NCBI GenBank assembly: GCA_035645145.1 | Contig: DASQNC010000073.1 | Span: 1-64,000, forward strand | Length of the DNA: 64,000 nucleotides | Source: Azospirillaceae bacterium | GTDB lineage: Bacteria > Pseudomonadota > Alphaproteobacteria > Azospirillales > Azospirillaceae | Direction of reading: 5' to 3' | In this document: piece after piece, positions 45,701 through 53,719 of the stretch | Layout: each line of letters starts with the position of its first letter | How positions within the stretch are numbered: the first letter of the stretch is position 1 | Translations under genes and position numbers: made by a program | Notes under the pieces: generated by a model | Told to the model about the DNA's origin: nothing | The model's input: only the letters and a program-made list of their open reading frames with translations | Database searches by the model: none

Positions 45701-47059
45701 ATGAACCTCAAATCGCACCTGCTCGGCGCCGCCGCCTCCATCGCCCTCGTCACCGTCGCCGGCGCCGCTTCGGCGCAGAACGTGGTCGAGCCGGTTCAGC
45801 ACAACCACGCCCCGGTGGTCGGCCAAGTGCTGATCAACACCACGGGTGGCGGCATGCACATCCCGAACGGGATGAACGCCACCTCGCTGGCGGTCGGCAA
45901 CGCGATCTCGATCAACGTCGAGAACGCCGCCAAGTCGATCACCCCGGCCACCTATCAGCGCAACCGCTCCAGCGCCCCGGTGTCGGCCTCGCTGGACGTG
46001 AAGGTCGGCAACGCCACCCTGTCCGGCCCGGCCACGATCAACGCCACGGCGCAGGCCCAGGGCAACAGCCTCGCCACCGCGCCCACCAACGTGGGCTCGA
46101 TCAAGCGCGCCGACATCAACCAGTGGAACCAGGGCCAGATCACCTCGACCGTGTCCGTCGCGGCGACCGCCCCGATGAACCAGCTCGAGGCGGTGTCGAG
46201 CGCCCAGGGCAACAACGTCTTCATCAAGGCCAAGACGATCGGCGCCGGCGACTACATCGAGATCGAGCAGGACAACAGCGGCGCCGTCACGTCCAACCTG
46301 ACCATCGCCAAGGGCTCGGCGTTCAACGTCCTCGCCAACTCCGACAGCAAGATCAACTCCCAGGCGGTGGGCAACCTGATCTCGCTGGAAGGCACCGGCT
46401 TCGTGCCCCACGGCTACGGCCAGGGCGCCTACAACATCTCCATCGACGCCGACCGCCTGCGTCAGGAGAACATGGGCAAGATCACGGCCAACCTGAGCAT
46501 CGGCGAGGCCGGCACCGGCGGCGCGACCGAGTTCAAGAAGGTCGAGGCCTCCGCCCGCGCCATCGGCAACGTGATCAGCCTGACCGGCAAGAACTCCGAC
46601 GCCGCGCACACGTCGGTCGAGCACGTGATCCAGAAGAACAGCGGCGCGGTCTCGGCGAACGCCGTCATCCGCGACGTGAACGCCACCTCCGCGGACTTCA
46701 GCGCGGTCGCCGTCGGCAACTCGCTGTCGCTGACCGGCGCGACGGTCAACCTCGGCGAGCCCGGTTGGGACAAGTACTACGGCCCGCATGGGGTGTCGCA
46801 GCTCAACACCGCCCCGGTCACCGCAACCATGACCGGCGGCGGCACCACCAGCGTGTCGGGCGTCTACAACGTGACGGCCGCCGCGATGGGCAACGTCATG
46901 AGCGCGACCGGAACCTCCTACACCGACTACAACCTGTCGCAGACCAACATGGCGCAGGTGACGGCGGTGAACACCTTCACCACGACCGGCCTGAACGCCG
47001 GTACGCTGAACGTGTCGGCCCAGGCGGTCGGCAACTCCTTCAGCTTCACCTTGAAGTAA
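45701..47059 (+). CDS. Exported repeat protein, HfaD-like adhesin/anchor
   Basis: A 452-residue protein with signal peptide (LGAAASIALVTVAGAASAQ). The mature chain is eight repeats of about 47-65 residues. Each has a Q-x-N-x(3)-V/I-x-A/S strand (Q at 33, 86, 141, 190, 255, 311, 367, 414) and about 30 residues later an A-x-A-x-G-N-x-I/L-S strand (GN at about 66, 121, 170, 224, 289, 339, 397, 444). Cysteine is absent. Regularly spaced Q/N ladders with short beta strands suggest a beta-solenoid or amyloid-like fibre. It follows the CsgG-type gene by 181 bp behind AAGGGAGA. Size and place fit HfaD; sequence-level homology is unverified. Confidence 0.72.
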   Translation: MNLKSHLLGAAASIALVTVAGAASAQNVVEPVQHNHAPVVGQVLINTTGGGMHIPNGMNATSLAVGNAISINVENAAKSITPATYQRNRSSAPVSASLDVKVGNATLSGPATINATAQAQGNSLATAPTNVGSIKRADINQWNQGQITSTVSVAATAPMNQLEAVSSAQGNNVFIKAKTIGAGDYIEIEQDNSGAVTSNLTIAKGSAFNVLANSDSKINSQAVGNLISLEGTGFVPHGYGQGAYNISIDADRLRQENMGKITANLSIGEAGTGGATEFKKVEASARAIGNVISLTGKNSDAAHTSVEHVIQKNSGAVSANAVIRDVNATSADFSAVAVGNSLSLTGATVNLGEPGWDKYYGPHGVSQLNTAPVTATMTGGGTTSVSGVYNVTAAAMGNVMSATGTSYTDYNLSQTNMAQVTAVNTFTTTGLNAGTLNVSAQAVGNSFSFTLK

Positions 47060-47065
47060 GGGCGC

Positions 47066-47102
47066 TCCGGCCGGCGGGGGCTTGAGGCTTCCGCCGGCCG
47101 GA
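47066..47102 (+). terminator. Hairpin after the hfaD-like gene
   Basis: TCCGGCCGGCGG and CCGCCGGCCGGA pair over 12 bp, 7 bp after the stop. There is no T run. Probable transcript end of the surface locus. Confidence 0.55.
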
Positions 47103-47219
47103 CCGGATGTGGCACCGAGGAGCCTGGAGGACCCGCTGGTGACGCATCACGACCCTTTGACAAGGTCGACCACCATCCAGCGGTGCGACCGCCCCCTTGC
47201 CACGGGGGGACGGCGGCCG

Positions 47220-47248
47220 GGAAGGGCGGGCCGTCAACCCGCCCTTCC
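47220..47248 (-). terminator. Hairpin downstream of a small exported-protein gene
   Basis: GGAAGGGCGGG and CCCGCCCTTCC pair over 11 bp with a 7-nt loop. It lies 40 bp after the minus-strand gene ending at 47289 and could also limit read-through from the left. Confidence 0.5.
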
Positions 47249-47288
47249 TGCATTGCGGTTCGCCGGCCCCATCGAGGGTCTCCGCCGC

Positions 47289-47600
47289 CTACCGGCGGTG
47301 GAGACCGGCGATGTTCGGATGCGGCCCGGCGGCGAACCCGAACTCGAAGCCGTGGATACCCAACGAGAAGGACGCGAAGGACCCGCGGCCGTCATCGGGA
47401 TCGTCGCGGCCATGGACGACAATGATGGCCGGCCGCCAATCGTGGGCAACAGGAGCCGGCGGCAGATCGCCGACCTGGACCGGCTGGCCGATGGCGACCG
47501 ACCGGGCCAGCGGCGATCCCACCGCCGGAACGGGCGCCGGCTGCGCCGGGACGGAAAAAGGGATGGCGGCCAAGGCCGCTGCCAGCACGATGCACCGCAT
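47289..47600 (-). CDS. Small exported protein of unknown function
   Basis: A 103-residue protein with a convincing signal peptide (RCIVLAAALAAIPFSVPAQ). GGAGGT lies 5-6 bp before the ATG, a strong ribosome-binding site. The mature part is Pro-rich at first (PAPVPAVGSPLARSVAIGQP) and then has DWRPAIIVVHGRDDPDDGRG and FSLGIHGFEFGFAAGPHPN. No family was recognised. Its support is the signal peptide and ribosome-binding site together. It lies between the surface locus and a methyltransferase on the same strand. Confidence 0.55.
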   Translation of the reverse strand: MRCIVLAAALAAIPFSVPAQPAPVPAVGSPLARSVAIGQPVQVGDLPPAPVAHDWRPAIIVVHGRDDPDDGRGSFASFSLGIHGFEFGFAAGPHPNIAGLHRR

Positions 47601-47707
47601 ACCGGACCTCCGCAACGGAACCGTGGCGGGAACGCCGCGCCGCCGCCGGCGGTTCCGAAACCACGGCTCGCACGCGGCCTCCGACCCACGTGCTCCGGCC
47701 CGGACCG

Positions 47708-48292
47708 TCAGGCGGACGGCAGGGGTTTCGGCTCGGGATCGCCGTCGAGGCCCACGCCGGGTGCCGGGTCCTTGACCGCACACAGGCGCTGGACCACGGC
47801 GGCCTTGGGCGAGGCAACCTCGCCCTGCTCGAACGCCACGATCTGCATGCGGCCCCCCTGCGGGCCGCCCCATGCAAGGTCCAGGAGCTCGCCCGAGCGC
47901 AGCAGGAAATCGGGGCTGCCCGGGCGGCCGTAGCGTTCGTTACCCCGCATGTACGTCTCGTAGACGAGCACGCCCCCCGGCTCCAACGCATCCAGGATGG
48001 CCGGGAACAGGGGCCGGTGCAGGTAGTTCGTGGCGACCACGGCCGCGAAGCGGCGGCCGGGCAGCGGCCAGGGGTTGCCCTGCTCCAGGTCCGCCCGCAC
48101 CAGTTCGACCGGCCCCCTTCCGGCCAGGTCCTGCACGCCGCGCAGATCGAGATCCACGGCGACGACCGGATGGCCGCGGTGCAGGAACAGCCGTGCATGG
48201 CGGCCGCCGCCGCATGCCAGATCGAGCACCGGCCCGCCCGTCCGGACGAGCGGGGCGAAACGCGTCACCCAGGGAGAGGGGGGTTGGAACAT
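47708..48292 (-). CDS. Class I SAM-dependent methyltransferase
   Basis: A 194-residue methyltransferase of the small TehB/UbiE-like type. VLDLACGGGRHARLFLHRGH is the SAM-binding glycine loop, VVAVDLDLRGVQDLAG the second strand, and FAAVVATNYLHRPLFPAILD the motif IV region, with EPGGVLVYETYMRGNERYGR behind it. The substrate is unknown. ATG at 48292 begins the family-typical FQPPSPWVTRFAPLV start. It is divergent from the DUF1178 gene. The long open frame upstream of it is not coding. Confidence 0.85.
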   Translation of the reverse strand: MFQPPSPWVTRFAPLVRTGGPVLDLACGGGRHARLFLHRGHPVVAVDLDLRGVQDLAGRGPVELVRADLEQGNPWPLPGRRFAAVVATNYLHRPLFPAILDALEPGGVLVYETYMRGNERYGRPGSPDFLLRSGELLDLAWGGPQGGRMQIVAFEQGEVASPKAAVVQRLCAVKDPAPGVGLDGDPEPKPLPSA

Positions 48293-48397
48293 CCTCAGCA
48301 CGTCCCAAAGCCGAGTGCCAAATTCGTCTTGTCCAGGAACGAAGCCTGCCCAATTGATAGGGGAAGGCCCACATTCCGCGACAGTGCGCGCGCGCCC

Positions 48398-48811
48398 ATG
48401 ATCAAGTTCGAACTCCGATGCACAGCCGACCATACCTTTGAAGGGTGGTTCCGCAACGGTGCGACCTTCGACGCCCAGGCCGCCGCGCACGAAATCAGCT
48501 GCCCGGTCTGCGGCTCGACCGACGTGTCCAAGGCTTTGATGGCTCCGCGCATCGCCAAGGGCAAGCCCTCGCCCGACGAAGCGAAGGCCCTCAAGACGGA
48601 AGCCATGAAGCAGTTGCAGGCCCTGCGCCGCGAGGTTGAGGCCAACGCCGAGTACGTGGGCCCGAACTTCGCCGAGGAGGCCCGCAAGATCCACTACGGC
48701 GAAGTGGAGACCAAGGCGATCTACGGCGAGGCCAGCGATCAGGAGGCCGCCGCGTTGCGGGAGGAAGGCGTCGAATTCGCCCGCATCCCCTGGGTGCCCA
48801 ACACGAACTGA
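48398..48811 (+). CDS. DUF1178 protein
   Basis: A 137-residue protein of the alphaproteobacterial/betaproteobacterial DUF1178 family. The N-terminal MIKFELRCTADHTFEGWFRN and the zinc-ribbon-like ISCPVCGSTDVSKALMAP are typical. The C-terminal VGPNFAEEARKIHYGEVETK and EGVEFARIPWVPNTN close it. Function is unknown; paired cysteines (C near residue 8; CPVC) suggest metal binding. Its neighbour 45 bp downstream is endonuclease V. Confidence 0.88.
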   Translation: MIKFELRCTADHTFEGWFRNGATFDAQAAAHEISCPVCGSTDVSKALMAPRIAKGKPSPDEAKALKTEAMKQLQALRREVEANAEYVGPNFAEEARKIHYGEVETKAIYGEASDQEAAALREEGVEFARIPWVPNTN

Positions 48812-48855
48812 CCGGCCGCATGGCCCCGGCGGCCGGCCCCGCGCGTTGAACGGGC

Positions 48856-49557
48856 ATGGATGCCCGCATGCCCGCCCCTGCCACCCATCAGCCCCCCCTC
48901 CCTCTTGAATTGTGGCCCACCGACCTGGACGGTGCCCGTGCGGTCCAGGAACGGCTGCGCAGCCGTGTGCTGCCCGAGGACCGCTTGGGTCCGATCCGTC
49001 GAATCGCCGCCATCGACGCCCACCACAGCGAGTCCACCGGCTTGAGTTGGGCGGCGGTGGCCGAGGTCGATGCCGCGACCTTGGAACTGACGCGCAGCGT
49101 GATGCTGTGCCTGCCGACCCGCTTTCCCTATGTGCCGGGTTTCCTGTCCTTCCGCGAGGCACCGGCCATGGTGGCGGCGCTGGCCCTGCTGCCCGAGCCG
49201 CCCGACCTGGTGGTGGTGGACGGGCAAGGCCTGGCGCATCCGCGGCGATTGGGCATCGCCTGCCATGTCGGCGTGCTGACCGGCCTGCCGACCATCGGGA
49301 TTGCGAAGTCGATCCTGGTGGGCCGGCACGGCCCCCTCGGTCCCGCCCGCGGCGAACGCGCGCCCATGGTCCACCGCCGCGAGGTGGTGGGCATGGCCCT
49401 GCGCACACGGGACGGCACGCAGCCGGTCTATGTGTCGGTGGGGCACCGGGTGGGGCTGGACACAGCGGTCGAACTCGCCCTGCGCCTGTCGCCGAAGTAC
49501 CGGATTTCCGAACCGGTCCGTCTGGCGGACAGGATTTCCCGCATGCACCCGGCCTGA
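48856..49557 (+). CDS. nfi: Endonuclease V
   Basis: A 233-residue deaminated-purine repair nuclease that cuts the second phosphodiester 3' of inosine. Catalytic regions are visible: RRIAAIDAHHS with the first Asp, YVPGFLSFREAPAMVAAL with the Glu and strand-wedge PYIPG-like loop, LVVVDGQGLAHPRRLGIACH with the second Asp and His, and GLPTIGIAKSIL. Residue 40 region reads IDAHHS rather than the usual VDVSY/F, a mild divergence. ATG at 48856 is used; a second ATG at 48868 is possible. Confidence 0.92.
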   Translation: MDARMPAPATHQPPLPLELWPTDLDGARAVQERLRSRVLPEDRLGPIRRIAAIDAHHSESTGLSWAAVAEVDAATLELTRSVMLCLPTRFPYVPGFLSFREAPAMVAALALLPEPPDLVVVDGQGLAHPRRLGIACHVGVLTGLPTIGIAKSILVGRHGPLGPARGERAPMVHRREVVGMALRTRDGTQPVYVSVGHRVGLDTAVELALRLSPKYRISEPVRLADRISRMHPA

Positions 49558-49718
49558 CGCATGCAGGCATGCGCCCGGCTTTGTCCAGTTCCCCAGGCGC
49601 CGGCACTCCGCTTGGCTTGCGCGCCAGTCGGCACGGGGTGCCGTCGCCCCCTCCGGCATGCGAAGGCCGCAACCTTCGCACACCGGCATCAGAGCCGATG
49701 GAATGTCCACCGGAGCCG

Positions 49719-50471
49719 CTAGCGCCCGCCCGCGTGGCGAAGGGCGGCGGTGCGCGCGTGGGGAGCAAGGTCCGCATACTCCCCGCCGCCCGACGCCTGC
49801 ATCAGCCCGGCCCGCAACAGCTCGAATCCGAGGTCGGCGCCGTCGGTGAACTCGCACCGTGTGACCTGGCGGATGGCGCGGCAGGCGACCGAGCGGTCGC
49901 GTGCGTCCAGGAAGTCGGCAATGGCCGCGGGCGACCGGCCGACGGCGGGGACCAGCCCATCCAACCGAACCTCCACGCCCGCGACCCGGAAGCGGTTGCC
50001 GCCCGCGTATCCCGGCACGCCGAGGGCCTGGACCTCCTTTTCGTAGGCCCATTGCACCTCGGCCCGGCGCACGTAGCCCTCCTCGGCCCCGCGGACGACG
50101 CGGATCCATTCGCCCGGCGCGGTGCGCCCCTGTCCCAGCGACAGCAGGGGATCGCCGGCGCCGGCCCGCCACAGGACCGGCGCATCGGCCCGGGGTTCGG
50201 CCAGGATTTGGGTGGGGGACCGGGCCAGATAACGGGTCATCCGGGCCGGCTCGTCCGTTGCCGCCGGCCGGGATCCGGGCGCCACCCCGGCGGCGGGCGG
50301 CGGCGACGCGGTTTCGACCGCCGGATTGGCGACCGGACCGGCCGCCGATGCCGGGGCCGCGACCGGCTGGCCCGACGGCGGTCGCAGCGGACGTACGGGG
50401 CCGTCGTCCTGGCATCCCGCCACGAGCAGCGCCATCGTTACCAAGCCCGCCCGCCCGGCCCGAAGGGCCAT
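49719..50471 (-). CDS. Lipoprotein with SH3-like and degenerate nuclease-like segments
   Basis: A 250-residue lipoprotein; the lipobox is LLVAGC after a short signal (start taken at 50471). A Pro/Ala-rich linker of about 60 residues follows. The region near 80-145 (ILAEPRADAPVLWRAGAGDP, EWIRVVRGAEEGYVRRAEVQ) resembles a bacterial SH3 domain. The C-terminal part (FRVAGVEVRLDGLVPAVGRS, CEFTDGADLGFELLRAGLMQ, LAPHARTAALR) follows the pattern of staphylococcal-nuclease-like domains but lacks the catalytic Arg/Glu motifs. It is probably a cell-envelope protein rather than an active nuclease. Confidence 0.7.
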   Translation of the reverse strand: MALRAGRAGLVTMALLVAGCQDDGPVRPLRPPSGQPVAAPASAAGPVANPAVETASPPPAAGVAPGSRPAATDEPARMTRYLARSPTQILAEPRADAPVLWRAGAGDPLLSLGQGRTAPGEWIRVVRGAEEGYVRRAEVQWAYEKEVQALGVPGYAGGNRFRVAGVEVRLDGLVPAVGRSPAAIADFLDARDRSVACRAIRQVTRCEFTDGADLGFELLRAGLMQASGGGEYADLAPHARTAALRHAGGR

Positions 50472-50550
50472 GCGTTCCGCGCCCCGGCCCACGGCCACCG
50501 CGCCCATCGATACCGCCGTCATGCCGCCCGCCCCGCCTCAGCCCCGCGCA

Positions 50551-51300
50551 TCAACCATTGGGCACGGCCCGGCCCATGTAGTTGATGTCCAGGTCCCCCG
50601 GCGCCAGACGGAAGGCGTCGGCGAACGGGTCGTAGGCCACGCCCGTCAGGTCGCGCACCTGGAGCCCGTGGCGCCGCAGCGCGGCCGCCAATTCGGACGG
50701 CCGGACCAGCTTGCGCCAGTCATGGGTTCCGCGCGGCAGCCAGCGCAGGATCCACTCGGCCCCGATGATGGCGAAGGCGAAGGACTTGGGCGTTCGGTTG
50801 ATGGTGGCGAAGAACAGCAGGCCGCCCGGATCGAGGACGCGGCTGATCGCCTCGACGAACAGGTCCATATCGGCCACGTGCTCCACCACCTCCATGGCAA
50901 GTACGGTGTCGAAGCGCTCGCCGGCCTCGGCCAGCGCCTCGACAGTGGTGGCGCGGTAGTCCACCACAACCCCTGAGTCGCGGGCATGCGCGGCCGCCAC
51001 GCCGACCGAATCCGCCTCGGCGTCGATGCCGACGACCTCGGCCCCCATGCGGGCGAGCGGCTCGGACAGGAGCCCGCCGCCACAGCCCACATCCAACACG
51101 CGCAGGCCGGCCAGCGGCTGCGGCGCATGCGCGTCGCGGCCGAAATGGGCGCACAGTGCATCCCGGATGTAGGCGAGCCGGACCGGGTTCAGCTTGTGCA
51201 ACGGCCGGAACTTGCCGCGCGGATCCCACCATTGGGCGGCGATGCTGCGGAAGCGGGCGACCTCGGCCGGGTCGATGGTGGAAGCTGTCTCGGCGCGCAT
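50551..51300 (-). CDS. ubiG: Ubiquinone biosynthesis O-methyltransferase UbiG
   Basis: A 249-residue SAM-dependent enzyme performing both O-methylations of ubiquinone synthesis. [20 protein letters not shown] and [18 protein letters not shown] are the UbiG N-terminal marks. [20 protein letters not shown] is the SAM loop. [40 protein letters not shown] and the membrane-associating [18 protein letters not shown] follow. The ATG at 51300 was preferred to a TTG at 51318. It is divergent from lysC; this pair is frequent in alphaproteobacteria. Confidence 0.96.
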   Translation of the reverse strand: MRAETASTIDPAEVARFRSIAAQWWDPRGKFRPLHKLNPVRLAYIRDALCAHFGRDAHAPQPLAGLRVLDVGCGGGLLSEPLARMGAEVVGIDAEADSVGVAAAHARDSGVVVDYRATTVEALAEAGERFDTVLAMEVVEHVADMDLFVEAISRVLDPGGLLFFATINRTPKSFAFAIIGAEWILRWLPRGTHDWRKLVRPSELAAALRRHGLQVRDLTGVAYDPFADAFRLAPGDLDINYMGRAVPNG

Positions 51301-51425
51301 CGGGCGGAACTCGGACAAAAAAGGGAGCCCATTCGGGCAAAAGGCTGTGCGTCCGGGCTAACCTTGCCTCGGAACGGTGCCACAGAGTATGGAAGAGCTT
51401 TCCACCGGCACAAGAGCGGGAGCCA

Positions 51426-52661
51426 ATGGCGCGCCTCGTCCTCAAGTTCGGCGGCACCTCCGTCGCGGACATAGAGCGCATCCGCAACATCGCGCGCAAG
51501 GTCGAGGCCGAGGTGAAGGCCGGCCACGAGGTCGCCGTCGTCGTCTCGGCCATGGCCGGCGTGACCAACCAACTGGTCAAGTACTGCACCGACATGTCCC
51601 GGCTGCACGACGCGCGCGAATACGACGCCGTCGTTTCGTCCGGCGAACAGGTGACCGCCGGCCTTGCGGCCATCGCGCTGCAATCCATCGGCATTCCGTC
51701 GCGGAGCTGGCTCGGCTGGCAGGTTCCCGTCCGCACCGACGACACCTTCGCCAAGGCCCGCATCCAGGAGATCGACGGGACGGAGCTTTTGCACCGGATG
51801 GCCCAGGGCGAGGTGCCGGTGATCCCCGGTTTCCAGGGCGTGGCGCCGAACGGGCGCATCACCACGCTGGGCCGCGGCGGATCGGACACCACGGCCGTGG
51901 CCTTGGCCGCGGCGCTCAAGGCCGACCGCTGCGACATCTACACCGACGTCGACGGGGTCTACACCACGGACCCGCGTATCGTGTCGACCGCGCGCAAGCT
52001 GCCGCGGCTCAGTTACGAGGAAATGCTGGAAATGGCGTCGCTGGGCGCCAAGGTGCTGCAGACCCGCTCGGTCGAGATCGCCATGAACCACGGCGTGCGG
52101 GTGCAGGTGCTCTCCAGCTTCGAGGCGGCGCCCGGCAGCGATCTTCCGGGAACCCTGGTGGTCAGCGAGGACGAGATCGTGGAACAGCAGATGGTCAGCG
52201 GCATCGCTTACAGCCGCGACGAAGCCAAGGTCACGCTCCGGCGCGTGGCGGACACGCCGGGCGTCGCCGCCCGCATCTTCGGCCCGTTGGCCGATGCCGC
52301 CGTCAACGTGGACATGATCGTCCAGAACGTCTCGGACGACGGGAAGTCCACCGACCTGACGTTCACGGTCGGCCGGGCGGACCTGGACCGGGCGGTGGCG
52401 GTGCTGGAGAAGGCCCGCGAAACCCTGGCCTACGAGGGTGTGACCACCGACCCGAACGTGGTGAAGGTGTCGGTGATCGGCGTCGGCATGCGCAGCCATG
52501 CCGGCGTCGCCCTGACCATGTTCCAGGCCCTGGCGAACGAGGGCATCAATATCCAAGTGATCACAACCTCCGAGATCAAGATCAGCGTTCTGATCGCGGA
52601 GCGCTATACGGAGCTCGCACTGCGCGCCCTGCATACCGCATACGGTCTCGACAAGGCCTGA
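51426..52661 (+). CDS. lysC: Aspartate kinase
   Basis: A 411-residue kinase phosphorylating aspartate, the first step to lysine, threonine, methionine and diaminopimelate. The amino-acid kinase domain has VLKFGGTSVADIERIRNIA, VVVSAMAGVTNQLV, VVSSGEQVTAGLAAIALQ and TTLGRGGSDTTAVALAAAL. Two C-terminal ACT domains (VADTPGVAARIFGPLADAAV, VIGVGMRSHAGVALTMFQAL) bind the feedback effectors, usually lysine plus threonine. It begins with a good GGGAGCCA site and is 4 bp from the next gene. Confidence 0.96.
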   Translation: MARLVLKFGGTSVADIERIRNIARKVEAEVKAGHEVAVVVSAMAGVTNQLVKYCTDMSRLHDAREYDAVVSSGEQVTAGLAAIALQSIGIPSRSWLGWQVPVRTDDTFAKARIQEIDGTELLHRMAQGEVPVIPGFQGVAPNGRITTLGRGGSDTTAVALAAALKADRCDIYTDVDGVYTTDPRIVSTARKLPRLSYEEMLEMASLGAKVLQTRSVEIAMNHGVRVQVLSSFEAAPGSDLPGTLVVSEDEIVEQQMVSGIAYSRDEAKVTLRRVADTPGVAARIFGPLADAAVNVDMIVQNVSDDGKSTDLTFTVGRADLDRAVAVLEKARETLAYEGVTTDPNVVKVSVIGVGMRSHAGVALTMFQALANEGINIQVITTSEIKISVLIAERYTELALRALHTAYGLDKA

Positions 52662-52665
52662 TATC

Positions 52666-53718
52666 ATGGACACCGCCGACGCCCGGGCACATCTGGATCG
52701 ACTCTGGGCGCGGGGCCGTGCGTTCCTGGAAACCGACCTCGCCGTGATGGGCGGGGCGATGACCTGGGTCTCCGAACGCAATCTGGTGGCCGCCATCTCG
52801 AACGGCGGCGGCTTCGGGGTGCTGGCGTCGGGCTCGATGACGCCCGACATGCTGGCGGCGGAGATCGAGGGCACCAAGGCCCTGACCCGGCGGCCGTTCG
52901 GTGTCAACCTGATCACCCTGCACCCGCAGCTCGACCAACTGATCGACGTGTGCGGCGCGCAGGAGGTGCGTACCATCGTGCTGGCGGGCGGTCTTCCGCC
53001 GGCCGCGGCGATCAAGCGGGCCAAGGACACGGGTGCACGGGTGGTGTGCTTCGCCCCAGCCCTGGTCCTGGCCCGGAAGCTGGTGCGCATGGGCGTGGAC
53101 GCGCTGGTGGTTGAAGGCATGGAGGCCGGCGGCCACATCGGCCCGGTGTCCACCTCGGTCCTGGCGCAGGAGATCCTGCCCGTCGTGCGCGAAGTGCCCG
53201 TGTTCGTGGCCGGCGGCATCGGCCGCGGCGAGGCCATCGTGGCCTTTCTGGAAATGGGCGCCGCCGGCGTGCAGCTCGGCACGCGGTTCGTCTGCGCCAC
53301 CGAGTCCCGGGCCCACCCCAGGTTCAAGCAGGCGTTCATCCGGGCCGAGGCGCGCGACGCGGTGCCGTCGGTCCAACTCGACCCGCGGTTCCCCGTCATC
53401 CCCGTCCGCGCGCTCGCCAACGAGGGCACGCAGCGCTTCGCCGACGTCCAGCGCGGCGTCATCGAGCGCGTGAACCGGGGCGAGCTGACCCAGAAGGAAG
53501 GCCAGCTCGAGATCGAGCATTTCTGGGCCGGCGCCTTGAGGCGGGCGGTCGTGGACGGCGATGTGGAGACCGGCTCGGTCATGGCGGGCCAATCCGTGGG
53601 CATGGTGGCGCGCGAGCAGCCCACGGCCGAGATCCTGGCCGAACTGATCGAGCAGGCGGTCGAGGCCATTGCGGCGCGCAGGCGCCGGTACGAGGACCGG
53701 CCCAGGGCGGCCGACTGA
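52666..53718 (+). CDS. NAD(P)H-dependent flavin oxidoreductase (nitronate monooxygenase/FabK-like)
   Basis: A 350-residue FMN-dependent TIM-barrel enzyme. AAISNGGGFGVLASGSMTPD, VNLITLHPQLDQLIDVC, ALVVEGMEAGGHIGPVS and VFVAGGIGRGEAIVAFLEMG are the FMN and substrate loops of the nitronate monooxygenase/FabK family; the His of AGGHIG is the catalytic-region residue. GVQLGTRFVCATESRAHP is the FMN phosphate loop. True activity (2-nitropropane detoxification or another reduction) is not predictable. It follows lysC by only 4 bp and is followed by ptsP, an arrangement suggesting one transcript. Confidence 0.88.
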   Translation: MDTADARAHLDRLWARGRAFLETDLAVMGGAMTWVSERNLVAAISNGGGFGVLASGSMTPDMLAAEIEGTKALTRRPFGVNLITLHPQLDQLIDVCGAQEVRTIVLAGGLPPAAAIKRAKDTGARVVCFAPALVLARKLVRMGVDALVVEGMEAGGHIGPVSTSVLAQEILPVVREVPVFVAGGIGRGEAIVAFLEMGAAGVQLGTRFVCATESRAHPRFKQAFIRAEARDAVPSVQLDPRFPVIPVRALANEGTQRFADVQRGVIERVNRGELTQKEGQLEIEHFWAGALRRAVVDGDVETGSVMAGQSVGMVAREQPTAEILAELIEQAVEAIAARRRRYEDRPRAAD

Positions 53719-53719
53719 C

